Shown piece after piece: positions 1 through 7,930 of a stretch of DNA of 51,434 bases. The stretch comes from Bacillota bacterium. Its GTDB lineage: Bacteria > Bacillota > Clostridia > Caldicoprobacterales > DTU083. Both the position numbers and the translations under genes were made by a program. The stretch lies in assembly GCA_029549985.1 (NCBI GenBank), contig JAKPIB010000025.1, positions 1 to 51,434 on the forward strand. The letters are read 5' to 3'. Under the pieces are notes generated by a model, which was not told the origin of the DNA, did not search any database, and was given only the letters and a program-made list of their open reading frames with translations. Every line of letters starts with the position of its first letter. Positions within the stretch are counted from its first letter, which is position 1.

Positions 1-31
1 ACAAACTTTGTATATAATTAGAATTAAGCAT
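1..31 (-). CDS. 5' end of an unidentified gene, cut by the window edge
   Basis: On the minus strand an ATG at 31-29 is preceded, 8 nt upstream, by a perfect AGGAGG (45-40). Ten codons (MLNSNYIQSL) are visible before the window ends. A short polar start followed by a Leu is compatible with ISL3-family transposases, but ten residues cannot establish a family. The start codon lies inside an inverted repeat (27-93), which would hide the ribosome-binding site in the mRNA. Confidence 0.5.
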   Translation of the reverse strand, partial: MLNSNYIQSL

Positions 32-93
32 AAGCAAAACCTCCTGTGAATATTCGTGGTGGTTTATTTACTCGGTAGGTTTTCGCTTATGCT
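27..93 (-). promoter_or_regulatory. Hairpin covering SD and start codon of the edge gene
   Basis: Positions 27-42 and 77-93 form an inverted repeat: AGCATAAGC then AAAACCT, with a single bulged base. In the minus-strand mRNA the downstream arm contains the last three bases of the SD and the whole ATG. When folded, the transcript would be poorly translated. Such sequestration is known for transposase genes exposed to read-through transcription and for RNA thermometers; which applies here is unknown. Confidence 0.5.
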
Positions 94-141
94 TTTTATT
101 TTTCCTGCTTTCTTACCCCAACATTTATTATAGAACCATAT

Positions 142-173
142 AAAAAAGAGAGTTTGATAGGACTCTCTTTTTT
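142..173. terminator. Bidirectional Rho-independent terminator
   Basis: Perfect 12-bp stem (142-153 with 162-173) and 8-nt loop. The right arm ends in a T-run and the left arm begins with an A-run, so it can act on either strand. It separates the edge gene from the permease at 270. Confidence 0.75.
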
Positions 174-236
174 TCTTTAATACAAACAACTATAATAGAC
201 CTTGTGCTGCCAACCATACCTGTGTTGTATCGTTGC

Positions 237-253
237 TTTGATCCTGGATCAAA
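237..253. promoter_or_regulatory. Palindrome upstream of the permease gene
   Basis: TTTGATCC-T-GGATCAAA is a perfect 8+1+8 dyad ending directly before the SD (GGGGA, about 255-260) of the gene at 270. It could be an operator or a 5'-UTR hairpin. No second copy was noticed in the window. Confidence 0.25.
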
Positions 254-269
254 AAGGGGACAGATCACA

Positions 270-1403
270 ATGCGGCTTTCTGCTCGTCTCATTGGCATTG
301 CCAAAAATATAGTGCATACCCTGAAGAAGGACATAGTTCTCTCTGCTGCCCTGACTCTTGCTGCGATAAGCTGCATATTTGCCAGGCCCAGGCTGGAGTA
401 TATAAACTTCAGCGTCCTATCAAGCCTCTTTTGCCTGATGATAGTCGTAAAGGCCTTTGAGGAGCTGCGCATACTGGACGGGCTCGCCGTATTCATACTC
501 ACAAGATGCAGGGACAGCCGCAGGGTGTCCCTCGTGCTGATATTGCTGAGCTTTTTTGCCTCGATGCTCATCACCAATGACGTAGCCCTGATCACCCTTG
601 TCCCTCTGGCCCTCATAATCGGCAGGAAAACCGGTATGAACGTGATGGAGACTGTGATCCTGCAGACCCTGGCTGCCAACATTGGAAGCAGCCTGACCCC
701 CATGGGCAATCCCCAGAACCTGTACATTTTTGCCCGTTATGGGCTGTCTGCAGGGGAGTTTTTCCCTGTTGTGGGTCTGCTTGCAGCTCTGGGGCTTATC
801 TGGCTGCCGGTCTTGAATCTAAGGACCGGAAAAGCCGCTATAAGCCTGGACTTTGAACGGGTAAGCACCGGCAGCATGAACAAAACCGCCGTTTGGACAG
901 CAGTGCTCCTGCTGGTCGTCATGTCGATCTTTGAGCTTGTGGACTATCGAATAGCCCTGGCTGCGACCCTGGCAGTGACCGTATGCTTAAACCGCAGGCT
1001 GCTTTCAAAGGCTGACTATGCCCTGCTGGTGACCTTTGTGTGCTTTTTCATATTCATCGGCAATGTATCTTCCATACCTGCGGTCAAAGGCTTTATGGAA
1101 AGCTCCCTGAGCAGCAGGGCATCGGTCTACTTCGGCTCCATTGTCATAAGCCAGGCCATAAGCAATGTGCCTGCAGCGATTTTCCTGTCCTCCTTCACAG
1201 GCCATTGGAGGGAGCTACTGCTTGGGGTCAATATCGGCGGCATGGGCACGATAATAGCTTCATTGGCCAGCGTCATATCCTACAAGCTTTATCTGAAGGA
1301 AAACCCTGCAGAAGGAAAAAGGTACCTTGCCGGCTTCAGCGCTTATAATTTTCTAAGTCTTTTCGTATTTGCGCTGCTCATGTATTTTGCCGTGGTATTA
1401 TAA
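270..1403 (+). CDS. Ion permease of the ArsB/NhaD/SLC13 superfamily
   Basis: Polytopic membrane protein of 377 aa. Hallmarks of the ion transporter superfamily are visible: a TNDVALITLVPLAL segment, then an NPQNLYIF segment, and a C-terminal SNVPAAIFLSSF segment. These correspond to the paired re-entrant hairpin motifs that form the ion path in this fold. The substrate (anion such as arsenite or dicarboxylate, or Na+/H+ exchange) cannot be told from sequence. The ATG at 270 is preferred because a GGGGA SD lies 9 nt upstream; an in-frame GTG at 204 has no SD. The gene is monocistronic and converges on the flavodoxin-fold gene. Confidence 0.8.
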   Translation: MRLSARLIGIAKNIVHTLKKDIVLSAALTLAAISCIFARPRLEYINFSVLSSLFCLMIVVKAFEELRILDGLAVFILTRCRDSRRVSLVLILLSFFASMLITNDVALITLVPLALIIGRKTGMNVMETVILQTLAANIGSSLTPMGNPQNLYIFARYGLSAGEFFPVVGLLAALGLIWLPVLNLRTGKAAISLDFERVSTGSMNKTAVWTAVLLLVVMSIFELVDYRIALAATLAVTVCLNRRLLSKADYALLVTFVCFFIFIGNVSSIPAVKGFMESSLSSRASVYFGSIVISQAISNVPAAIFLSSFTGHWRELLLGVNIGGMGTIIASLASVISYKLYLKENPAEGKRYLAGFSAYNFLSLFVFALLMYFAVVL

Positions 1404-1452
1404 GTATAAGCCGCACCCTGCCCTATTGCACCGGCAACGTTTATGAGCGATC

Positions 1453-2079
1453 CTATCTTATAAAATTGGTCCACACCCTGGGCTCTTCTTCAGGCTCCTT
1501 GACTCCTGCAGCTTTACCTGCTTTAATGCATTTCAGCAGCCAGGCCATATTGCGGCCAAGCTGGCGCATGGTCTGCATGCCCTCCGTATCCTGCATGACC
1601 TCCTCCGGGGTATTGCCGTGGACCATGTTCCAGTACTGGGATGAGACTACGGGCATACAGGATATGGTGAAATACTTGTTGAGCTGGTCCAGGGCTGCCG
1701 TTGACCCTGCCCGCCTGCAGCTCACCACCGCTGCTCCGGGCTTGTATTTGAAGCAGTCGCCCGCATAGAAAAGCCTGTCCAGAAAGGCTGTCATGCCGCC
1801 GGAGGCCGCCGCATAATGGACCGGGGCCCCGAAAACGAAGCCGTCAGCCTGCTCTGCCTTTTCCAGCGCGATGTTGACCGGGTCGTCATCGAATACGCAC
1901 CGGCCGGGGCTCTTGCTGTAGCAGCCGCCGCAGGCCGTGCAGCCGCGGATGGGCTTACTGCCGATATGGAATATCTCGGTCTCTATATTTTCCTTTTCAA
2001 GCTCTTTTGCCACCTCACACAAGGCGGTATAGGTGCAGCCCTTTGCCCTGGGGCTTCCATTGATCAACAAAACCTTCAT
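1453..2079 (-). CDS. Flavodoxin-fold NAD(P)H-dependent FMN oxidoreductase
   Basis: Protein of 208 aa. The N-terminus (MKVLLINGSPRAKGCT) is the phosphate-binding loop of the NADPH-dependent FMN reductase/WrbA-like family, followed by GCTACGGCYSKSPGRC, a Cys-rich segment common in anaerobe members. The region around residue 90 (GAPVHYAAASGGMTAFLDR) is the second FMN-contacting loop. It probably reduces quinones, nitro compounds or metal ions in the cytosol; the true substrate is unknown. An SD-like AAGGTGAGG lies upstream of the ATG on the minus strand. It is transcribed alone, tail-to-tail with the permease. Confidence 0.85.
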   Translation of the reverse strand: MKVLLINGSPRAKGCTYTALCEVAKELEKENIETEIFHIGSKPIRGCTACGGCYSKSPGRCVFDDDPVNIALEKAEQADGFVFGAPVHYAAASGGMTAFLDRLFYAGDCFKYKPGAAVVSCRRAGSTAALDQLNKYFTISCMPVVSSQYWNMVHGNTPEEVMQDTEGMQTMRQLGRNMAWLLKCIKAGKAAGVKEPEEEPRVWTNFIR

Positions 2080-2198
2080 ACAGACACCTCACCTTAATTT
2101 GGACTCTGATACATTTTATTTGGGATAAACATCCAATATAATTCTATCACAAACAGGACACAGTCTGTACCATAAATAAGTACATTTGCCCGGTACTG

Positions 2199-2251
2199 TT
2201 GCTGATAAATGCTGGTAGGGTGTATAATGGATATAATGCTGCAAGCATTAT
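2199..2251 (+). promoter_or_regulatory. Candidate promoter plus 5'-UTR dyad
   Basis: TTGCTG (2199-2204), an 18-nt spacer and TATAAT (2223-2228) form a reasonable sigma-A promoter for the genes from 2270. Just downstream, ATAATGCT-GCA-AGCATTAT (2233-2251) is a perfect 8-bp dyad near the expected transcript start. Confidence 0.45.
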
Positions 2252-2269
2252 GAAAGGCGGGGGATAGAT

Positions 2270-2683
2270 ATGCGTGTCAGATCGGCTGTCGACTGGTGGG
2301 TGTCGGCTATTTTCATACTTGTGCCGGTTATGCTGATAGCAGGCCTCTTATCCGTCACCGGTGTCTACAGGCTCGTTTATATGGCGATCGGGCTGCCGAT
2401 GCTGATATTCCTGGGCTGGATATATTTCGGGACTTATTATGAGCTCAGGGAGGACCATCTGTATTGCAGGAGCGGTTCCTTCCGTGAAAAAATAAAGTAT
2501 GATGACATCAAGTCAGTCAGGCTGTCGGGCGTGCTCTATTCTTCCATGGCCCTGTCATCAAAGCGGATAGAGATCAGGCAGCATGGCAAGGGTTTTTTCG
2601 CAGGCACGACATATATTTCCCCTATAGACAGAGAAAGCTTTTATAAAGAGCTACTGAGCAGATGCCCCAATCTGGAGGAATGA
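2270..2683 (+). CDS. Membrane protein with YyaB-like PH domain (bPH_4)
   Basis: Protein of 137 aa. Two membrane segments (about residues 10-30 and 35-52) are followed by a soluble domain beginning YYELREDHLYCRSGSF. It continues through a KIKYDDIKSV strand and ends TYISPIDRESFYKELL. That pattern is typical of the YyaB-like bacterial PH family (formerly DUF1200). The molecular role is unknown; such proteins are small envelope components. It is first in a co-directional run with the zinc-ribbon protein (61-bp gap) and YjbQ. Confidence 0.75.
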   Translation: MRVRSAVDWWVSAIFILVPVMLIAGLLSVTGVYRLVYMAIGLPMLIFLGWIYFGTYYELREDHLYCRSGSFREKIKYDDIKSVRLSGVLYSSMALSSKRIEIRQHGKGFFAGTTYISPIDRESFYKELLSRCPNLEE

Positions 2684-2744
2684 TGCTCATATCCTGACTG
2701 GGCCATACAATGCAATATAGCAATATTCAGAGAGGAGACTGCTG

Positions 2745-3188
2745 ATGAAAAGCATAAAGCCTGGCCGGGGGCCATCGGGCATGAATTTTATAGCCAGCAT
2801 AGGAGTCATAATATTCGGAGTGATATGGACTATCTTTGCCGCATTTATTGGTGGCGCTATCGGGGGCATCGGTCTGCTGTTCCCCCTTTTCGGGCTGGTG
2901 TTTATCTGTATGGGCATAGCTCAGGCCAAATACCATTATACGAATGCGACAGGCAAGGACAGATACTCCCTGTTTGATATAACCGAACCCCATGAGGAGG
3001 GCGACCCTTCCGACAACTGGATCAGGGACGCAGGTCCTCAGGACTTTGCCGGGGACGAAGCTCACAGGAGTGCCCGGGGCAGGGGAGACGGGAAGGCTGA
3101 TTACTATTACTGCCCCTACTGCGGCACCCGGTTGGAGGAAAGCTTCGCTTTCTGCCCCAAATGCGGAAAGTCGGTAGACAACGCCTGA
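2745..3188 (+). CDS. Membrane protein with C-terminal zinc ribbon
   Basis: Protein of 147 aa. Two hydrophobic, Gly-rich segments (about residues 14-38 and 40-60) are followed by an acidic linker. The C-terminus carries YYCPYCGTRLEESFAFCPKC, two CPxC knuckles that form a zinc ribbon. No enzymatic motif is seen. GAGAGGAG precedes the ATG. Function unknown; many Firmicutes encode such membrane-anchored zinc ribbons. Confidence 0.7.
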   Translation: MKSIKPGRGPSGMNFIASIGVIIFGVIWTIFAAFIGGAIGGIGLLFPLFGLVFICMGIAQAKYHYTNATGKDRYSLFDITEPHEEGDPSDNWIRDAGPQDFAGDEAHRSARGRGDGKADYYYCPYCGTRLEESFAFCPKCGKSVDNA

Positions 3189-3225
3189 TAAGCCGTATGT
3201 GTTGATTACGAGGGAGTGACTTGAG

Positions 3226-3642
3226 TTGAGATCCTTCAGGAAAGAGCTGTATTTCAATATACCCACGCGCAGGGCCTTTGTGAATATCACTGACATGGTA
3301 CAGGCCTGCATCGACGAGAGCGGGATCAAGGAGGGGCTGGTGCTGGTGAACGCCATGCATATCACAGCCAGCGTCTTCATAAACGATGATGAGCCCGGGC
3401 TCCACCAGGACTTTGAAAAATGGCTGGAGAAGCTTGCGCCGGAGAAGCCTTATGACCAGTACAGGCACAACGGGTTTGAGGACAATGCGGACGCCCACTT
3501 GAAGCGCCAGGTCATGGGGCGGGAGGTCGTTGTTGCCGTTACGAACGGCAGGCTCGATTTCGGGCCCTGGGAGCAGATCTTCTATGGTGAGTTCGACGGC
3601 GGCCGCAGGAAAAGGGTCCTTGTCAAGATCATAGGGGAATAA
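3226..3642 (+). CDS. YjbQ family protein (UPF0047)
   Basis: Protein of 138 aa, the normal family length. The family core is visible: [13 protein letters not shown] in the middle, then [36 protein letters not shown] and the basic C-terminus [12 protein letters not shown]. Members are often named secondary thiamine-phosphate synthase because they can rescue thiE mutants weakly; their true role is unclear. The start is TTG at 3226, 9 nt after GAGGGAG; an upstream TTG at 3221 is immediately followed by a stop. It probably shares a transcript with the two small membrane-protein genes. Confidence 0.85.
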   Translation: MRSFRKELYFNIPTRRAFVNITDMVQACIDESGIKEGLVLVNAMHITASVFINDDEPGLHQDFEKWLEKLAPEKPYDQYRHNGFEDNADAHLKRQVMGREVVVAVTNGRLDFGPWEQIFYGEFDGGRRKRVLVKIIGE

Positions 3643-3743
3643 ACAGCCTTGAGCTTATGCAGGACTTGAGTCCTTTATAGAGGGAACCATATGGGATACT
3701 GAGGTATAGAAAGCAAAAGAGAAACAAGAGGAGGCATTAACTA

Positions 3744-4859
3744 ATGGTCGATCCAAGAATAACAAAACTGGCTCAAAACCTTATCAACTATTCATGCCAG
3801 CTCAAGGCGGGCGAAAGGGTGCTTATCGAGACCATCGGGCTGGAGCTGCCCCTGGTAAAGGAGCTTATCAGAGAGGCATACAGGGTCGGTGCCATCCCCC
3901 TGGTAACGATCAAGGATAACGCAGTGAACAGGGCCCTTTACATGGGGCTTACTGAAGAGCAGATCAAGCTTATGGCAAAATACGAGGCAGACCGCATGTC
4001 CGACTGCCAGGCCTATATCGGCCTGAGGTCCGGCACCAATGCATCTGAGCTGTCCGATGTGCCTGCCGACAAAATGGAGCTTTATATGAAGCATTTCTGG
4101 CAGGTGGTGCACGGCAGGATCCGGGTGCCGAAAACCAAATGGGTGGTCTTAAGATACCCCTCGCCCTCCATGGCCCAGCTCGCCGGCATGAGCACAGAGG
4201 CCTTTGAGGACCATTACTTCAATGTCTGCAATCTCGACTACTCAAGGATGTCAAAAGCCATGGACCCGCTGGTCGACCTTATGAACAGGACCGATAAGGT
4301 CAGGATAACGGGCAAGGGCACTGACCTGACCTTTTCGATCAAGGGGCTCAAGGCTATCAAGTGCGACGGCAGGCTCAACATACCCGATGGCGAGATTTAC
4401 ACGGCCCCGGTCAGGGATTCTGTAAACGGCTATATCACATACAATACACCCTCTGAATATCATGGCTTCACCTATCAGAACATAAGGTTCGAGTTCAAGG
4501 ACGGCAGGATAGTAAAGGCAGAGTCAAATGACAATGAACGGATAAACAAGGTGCTGGACACCGATGAGGGCGCAAGGTATATCGGCGAGTTTGCCATAGG
4601 GGTCAATCCCTATATCACGAGCCCCATGAACGATACCCTTTTTGACGAGAAGATCGCGGGATCCTTCCATTTCACGCCCGGCAGCTCATATGATGACTGC
4701 GACAACGGAAACAAGTCGGCGGTCCACTGGGACCTTGTATGCATCCAGACTCCCGAATACGGCGGGGGCGAGATGTATTTTGACGACGTGCTTGTAAGGA
4801 AGGACGGCAGGTTCGTGCTGCCCGAGCTATACGGCCTGAATCCCGAAAACCTTAAATGA
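3744..4859 (+). CDS. M29 family metalloaminopeptidase
   Basis: Protein of 371 aa, a member of the AmpS/aminopeptidase T family, which removes N-terminal residues from peptides with two divalent metals. The expected ligands are visible: E217 (PDGEIYTAP), E282 (GEFAIGVN), H309 and Y316 (FHFTPGSSY), H328 and D330 (VHWDLV). The N-terminal half contains KAGERVLIE, also typical. It is cytosolic with no signal peptide. A GAGGAGG SD precedes the ATG. It is probably transcribed alone or with the DUF1294 gene 42 bp downstream. Confidence 0.9.
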   Translation: MVDPRITKLAQNLINYSCQLKAGERVLIETIGLELPLVKELIREAYRVGAIPLVTIKDNAVNRALYMGLTEEQIKLMAKYEADRMSDCQAYIGLRSGTNASELSDVPADKMELYMKHFWQVVHGRIRVPKTKWVVLRYPSPSMAQLAGMSTEAFEDHYFNVCNLDYSRMSKAMDPLVDLMNRTDKVRITGKGTDLTFSIKGLKAIKCDGRLNIPDGEIYTAPVRDSVNGYITYNTPSEYHGFTYQNIRFEFKDGRIVKAESNDNERINKVLDTDEGARYIGEFAIGVNPYITSPMNDTLFDEKIAGSFHFTPGSSYDDCDNGNKSAVHWDLVCIQTPEYGGGEMYFDDVLVRKDGRFVLPELYGLNPENLK

Positions 4860-4901
4860 TCCGGCACATACTACAGCATACGGGGGACAAAAGAACCTGC
4901 G

Positions 4902-5180
4902 ATGGATAGTATAGAAACAGTATTATGGTGCCTGGCAGGCCTCAACCTGCTCTCATTTTTGACCATGGGCATGGACAAGCTCAAGTCAAAACGGCATGCC
5001 TGGCGAATACCCGAGAGGACCTTGTTTTTCCTGGCAGTGATCGGCGGCTCCATAGGCATATGCCTGGGGATGCTTGTTTTTCGACACAAAACCAAAAAGC
5101 CTGCTTTTAGATACGGGATCCCGCTGATCATAGGCCTGCAGGTTCTGGTCTGTATCATGCTGATCCCCAGGCTCCTGTAA
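4902..5180 (+). CDS. DUF1294 membrane protein
   Basis: Protein of 92 aa with three hydrophobic segments. The DUF1294 signature is visible: GMDKLKSKRHAWRIPERTLF near residues 23-42, then a Gly-rich segment and RHKTKKPAFRYGIPLI. Function unknown. The SD is weak, so translation may depend on coupling to the upstream aminopeptidase. Confidence 0.8.
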   Translation: MDSIETVLWCLAGLNLLSFLTMGMDKLKSKRHAWRIPERTLFFLAVIGGSIGICLGMLVFRHKTKKPAFRYGIPLIIGLQVLVCIMLIPRLL

Positions 5181-5296
5181 AAGGTCCGGACAAAGGCAGG
5201 GAAAAGCAGGGATGGTGCCTGTTGCTTTAACCGGGGAAAGAGGTTAAAATATTAACTGGAAAAAGAACAATAAAAAATAAACAATATGGAGATTTT

Positions 5297-6274
5297 ATGA
5301 GTAAAAACAATTATGCAGTATTTATAGACCTTGAGAACACCGGCGGCAAAGCCGCTACCTTGAACAGTGTCATCGAAAAGGTCAAGATAAAGGGAGATAT
5401 CCTTATAGGCAGGGTCTACGGCTACAGAGAATCCTTTTCCGACCTTAAGGAGGTCCTGCTTTCCAATACATTCAGCGTCCTGCCTTCCATAAGGTACGGG
5501 GTGAACCAGAAGAACAACCTGGATATCCAGCTCGTGATAGATGCGCTGGATGTCGCCTACACCAACGACCTGATCGACTGCTTCTGCATCGTATCCGGCG
5601 ACAGTGACTACACGCCCCTGGTAGGCAAGCTCAAATCCATGGGCAAGTTCGTGCTGGGCATATCCCGTTCCGAGGTCGCTTCCAACATATTCATCAAGGC
5701 CTGCAACGAGTTCATCTTCCTTGAGTCCGTCACCACTGCGGTGGACAAGCCTGCCCAGGACGATGACTCCTACGACGATTCTTACGAGCTCATGAACCTG
5801 CTAGAAAAGATCATAAGCGACCAGGCAGATGAGGACGGCACGATGTTTGTGAGCGAGCTTAAAAAGACCCTGCTGCGCTTGAAGCCCGATTTCAGCGAGA
5901 AAAGCTACGGGTCCTCATCCTTTGGCAGGCTGCTGAACACCCTTGAGAACAAGTACAAGCGGATACATGTATTCGGCGACTTCAACTCACTGAAGGTAAG
6001 GCTTGTCAGTGAATGCAAGGCCCCGACCGCAGAGATCACGAAAGCCAACTGGCTCAGCATCCTTCAGGAAAAGCTGAACAAGCTCAAAAACAATGGCTTT
6101 GACCGGGTCAATCCGAGCATAATAAAGTCAGAGCTGCAAAAGGATTATCCTGATTTTGACGAGTACCGCATAGGGTTCAAAAAGTTCAGCGACCTCATGA
6201 AGCGCCTTGAGAAGGAGAACATGGTGTCAATAGAGTTCAATGAAGCCAAAACCATGCTTATTAAAATCAAGTAA
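5297..6274 (+). CDS. NYN-domain ribonuclease-like protein with two OST-HTH/LOTUS domains
   Basis: Protein of 325 aa. Residues 5-145 form a NYN (PIN-like, LabA/DUF88) domain with the acidic metal-binding residues D11 (VFIDLENTG), D76/D82 (NLDIQLVIDAL) and D102/D104 (SGDSDYTPLV). Residues about 164-237 are an OST-HTH/LOTUS domain, ending RIHVFGDFNSLKVRLV. Residues about 251-325 look like a second, more divergent copy. Family knowledge: NYN domains cleave RNA, and OST-HTH domains bind RNA or RNA helicases. The substrate is unknown. It sits just upstream of the rpsF promoter and may be co-expressed with translation genes only by proximity. Confidence 0.85.
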   Translation: MSKNNYAVFIDLENTGGKAATLNSVIEKVKIKGDILIGRVYGYRESFSDLKEVLLSNTFSVLPSIRYGVNQKNNLDIQLVIDALDVAYTNDLIDCFCIVSGDSDYTPLVGKLKSMGKFVLGISRSEVASNIFIKACNEFIFLESVTTAVDKPAQDDDSYDDSYELMNLLEKIISDQADEDGTMFVSELKKTLLRLKPDFSEKSYGSSSFGRLLNTLENKYKRIHVFGDFNSLKVRLVSECKAPTAEITKANWLSILQEKLNKLKNNGFDRVNPSIIKSELQKDYPDFDEYRIGFKKFSDLMKRLEKENMVSIEFNEAKTMLIKIK

Positions 6275-6287
6275 ACCTATAATTTTA

Positions 6288-6316
6288 TTGCACCTGTTGA
6301 AAAATGATGATATAAT
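6288..6316 (+). promoter_or_regulatory. Promoter of rpsF-ssb-rpsR
   Basis: TTGCAC (6288-6293), 17-nt spacer and TATAAT (6311-6316), 68 nt upstream of rpsF. The leader between promoter and gene could hold an S6:S18 autoregulatory site, as in other bacteria, but I could not identify the motif by eye. Confidence 0.6.
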
Positions 6317-6383
6317 TGCAAACTGTAACGTCCTTGCTCTGAACATGGTTTCAGGGCCATAGTCCAAAAGGAGGTGAAAGACG

Positions 6384-6671
6384 ATGAACAAATACGAATC
6401 GCTCTATGTAATCAATCCTACCGTTGATGAGGAAAGCATCAAGGCTTTGGTTGAGAAATTTTCAAGCCTTATCGTCCAGGAAGGCGGAGAGGTAACCAAC
6501 GTTGATGAATGGGGCAAGAGAAGGCTTGCTTTTCCTGTCAAGGATTTCAAGGAAGGTTACTACGTGCTGATGCACTTCACTGCCGCACCTGAAGTGCCCC
6601 AGGAGCTTGAGAGGGTTTTCAAGATCACAGACGGCATCATTCGTTACCTGACCGTAAAGTTAGATGATTAA
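6384..6671 (+). CDS. rpsF: 30S ribosomal protein S6
   Basis: Protein of 95 aa, normal length. [12 protein letters not shown], the [19 protein letters not shown] strand pair and the C-terminal [12 protein letters not shown] are characteristic of bS6, which pairs with S18 on the platform of the 30S subunit. A strong SD (AAAAGGAGGTG) precedes the ATG. First gene of rpsF-ssb-rpsR, the conserved Firmicutes order. Confidence 0.97.
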   Translation: MNKYESLYVINPTVDEESIKALVEKFSSLIVQEGGEVTNVDEWGKRRLAFPVKDFKEGYYVLMHFTAAPEVPQELERVFKITDGIIRYLTVKLDD

Positions 6672-6688
6672 GAAGGTGGGTGTCAGAT

Positions 6689-7132
6689 ATGCTAAACAGG
6701 GTTGTGCTTATCGGGCGGCTTACTAAAGACCCCGAGCACAGATCCACACCCAACGGCGTCAGTGTTACGACCTTCACGCTGGCCGTTGACAGAAGCTATG
6801 CAAGCAGGCAGGGCGAAAGGGAAGCGGACTTCATTCCGATAGTAACCTGGCGCACCCTGGCGGACACCTGTGCCAGATACCTTAAGAAAGGCCGGTTGAC
6901 TGCCGTATCCGGACGGATACAGACCAGGTCTTATGAAGGCAATGACGGACAGAGGCGGTATGTGACCGAGGTCGTAGCCGACGAGGTCAGGTTCCTGGAC
7001 AGGTCAGAGACCTTCGGCGGCAGCTCCAATACCTTCGACAGGGCAGGCGGGTATCCCGATATCCCTGTCAATGAGCCTATAGACACGGGTTTCCAGCCGA
7101 TAGACGAAGATGACGATGAGCTTCCATTCTAA
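6689..7132 (+). CDS. ssb: Single-stranded DNA-binding protein
   Basis: Protein of about 147 aa. It begins [20 protein letters not shown], the usual start of the SSB OB-fold, with [17 protein letters not shown] further on. It ends in the acidic tip DDDELPF, which recruits replication and repair partners. ATG 6689 is chosen over the in-frame GTG at 6680 because AAGGTGGG is correctly spaced for the ATG and overlaps the GTG. It lies between rpsF and rpsR as in B. subtilis. Confidence 0.95.
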   Translation: MLNRVVLIGRLTKDPEHRSTPNGVSVTTFTLAVDRSYASRQGEREADFIPIVTWRTLADTCARYLKKGRLTAVSGRIQTRSYEGNDGQRRYVTEVVADEVRFLDRSETFGGSSNTFDRAGGYPDIPVNEPIDTGFQPIDEDDDELPF

Positions 7133-7150
7133 ATCAAAGGAGGTAGGAAC

Positions 7151-7396
7151 ATGGCTGAAGCTGCAGGCAGAAAGCAAAAAAGCAGAAGGCCCAGGCGTAG
7201 AGTATGTACTTTCTGCATAGACAAGGTTGAACATATAGATTACAAAGATGTTGCCAAGCTCAGAAAGTTCATAACAGAGAGAGGCAAGATCCTTCCCAGA
7301 AGGATCTCAGGCAATTGCGCAAAGCATCAGCGCCAGTTGACCGTTGCTATAAAGCGTGCGCGCCACATTGCGTTGCTGCCCTATACAGCGGACTAA
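7151..7396 (+). CDS. rpsR: 30S ribosomal protein S18
   Basis: Protein of 81 aa. The core [20 protein letters not shown] and the segment [20 protein letters not shown] are typical of bS18; the C-terminus [11 protein letters not shown] is near invariant. The N-terminal CxxC-type cysteines suggest the zinc-binding (C+) form. A GGAGG SD precedes the ATG. Last gene of the operon, followed at once by a terminator. Confidence 0.96.
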   Translation: MAEAAGRKQKSRRPRRRVCTFCIDKVEHIDYKDVAKLRKFITERGKILPRRISGNCAKHQRQLTVAIKRARHIALLPYTAD

Positions 7397-7403
7397 AGCA
7401 AGC

Positions 7404-7433
7404 AAACCGTTCCGATACAAGGAACGGTTTTTT
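7404..7433 (+). terminator. Terminator after rpsR
   Basis: Stem AAACCGTTCC (7404-7413) with GGAACGGTTT (7421-7430), a 7-nt loop and a T-run, 7 bp after the rpsR stop. A second, weaker hairpin (AAAACCGC 7459-7466 with GCGGTTTT 7484-7491) follows without a good T-run. Confidence 0.85.
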
Positions 7434-7509
7434 ATTTGCAAAGGCAGCGCCCTTGGATAAAACCGCATAAACACCCATATTGAGCGGTTTTGATACAGGT
7501 TTTGTTGCA

Positions 7510-7538
7510 TTGACAAAGGTTTATATAGAATATACAAT
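7510..7538 (+). promoter_or_regulatory. Promoter of the MazG-like/yybS/gdpP/rplI operon
   Basis: TTGACA (7510-7515), 17-nt spacer and TACAAT (7533-7538). It starts a run of six co-directional genes ending with dnaB, with no terminator visible between them. Confidence 0.7.
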
Positions 7539-7592
7539 TGAAAATACAATCAGATACTGCGGCGGCTGTAGGCATGAAAGGTGGTCTGTTCT

Positions 7593-7916
7593 ATGCATAA
7601 GGGCAAGGAATTTGACATAGCGAAGAATGTCCGGCTGGTAGAATGGCTGAAAAGCGAGATACTGACCTCTGTAGCCGACCTTTTTAAAATGCTCGCAGGC
7701 GGGATGAAGGAGTCCCAGGAAGTAATAACGGATTGTCTTGCCAGTATAATAGTAGCATGCTATTTGCTGGGCAGGAGGCTGGGCATACAGTTTGCCGCTG
7801 TAGACCGCAAGGTTGAAGCCAAGATCAGATTGGGAATAATAGAAGAGCACGAGGTTGAAACTGATTTTGGCGATTTGTCGGAGCTTAGCCGGCATATCAA
7901 GGAAAGCAGAGAGTAA
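7593..7916 (+). CDS. MazG-like family protein
   Basis: Protein of about 107 aa. The segment KNVRLVEWLKSEILTSVADL and the following helical region resemble the MazG-like family found upstream of yybS in Clostridia. True MazG enzymes are nucleoside triphosphate pyrophosphohydrolases with paired ExxE motifs; those motifs are not evident here, so activity is uncertain. ATG 7593 is preferred over the in-frame GTG 7581, which overlaps the AAGGTGG SD. The stop is 14 bp before yybS. Confidence 0.65.
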   Translation: MHKGKEFDIAKNVRLVEWLKSEILTSVADLFKMLAGGMKESQEVITDCLASIIVACYLLGRRLGIQFAAVDRKVEAKIRLGIIEEHEVETDFGDLSELSRHIKESRE

Positions 7917-7930
7917 ACAGAGGTGTTTTG

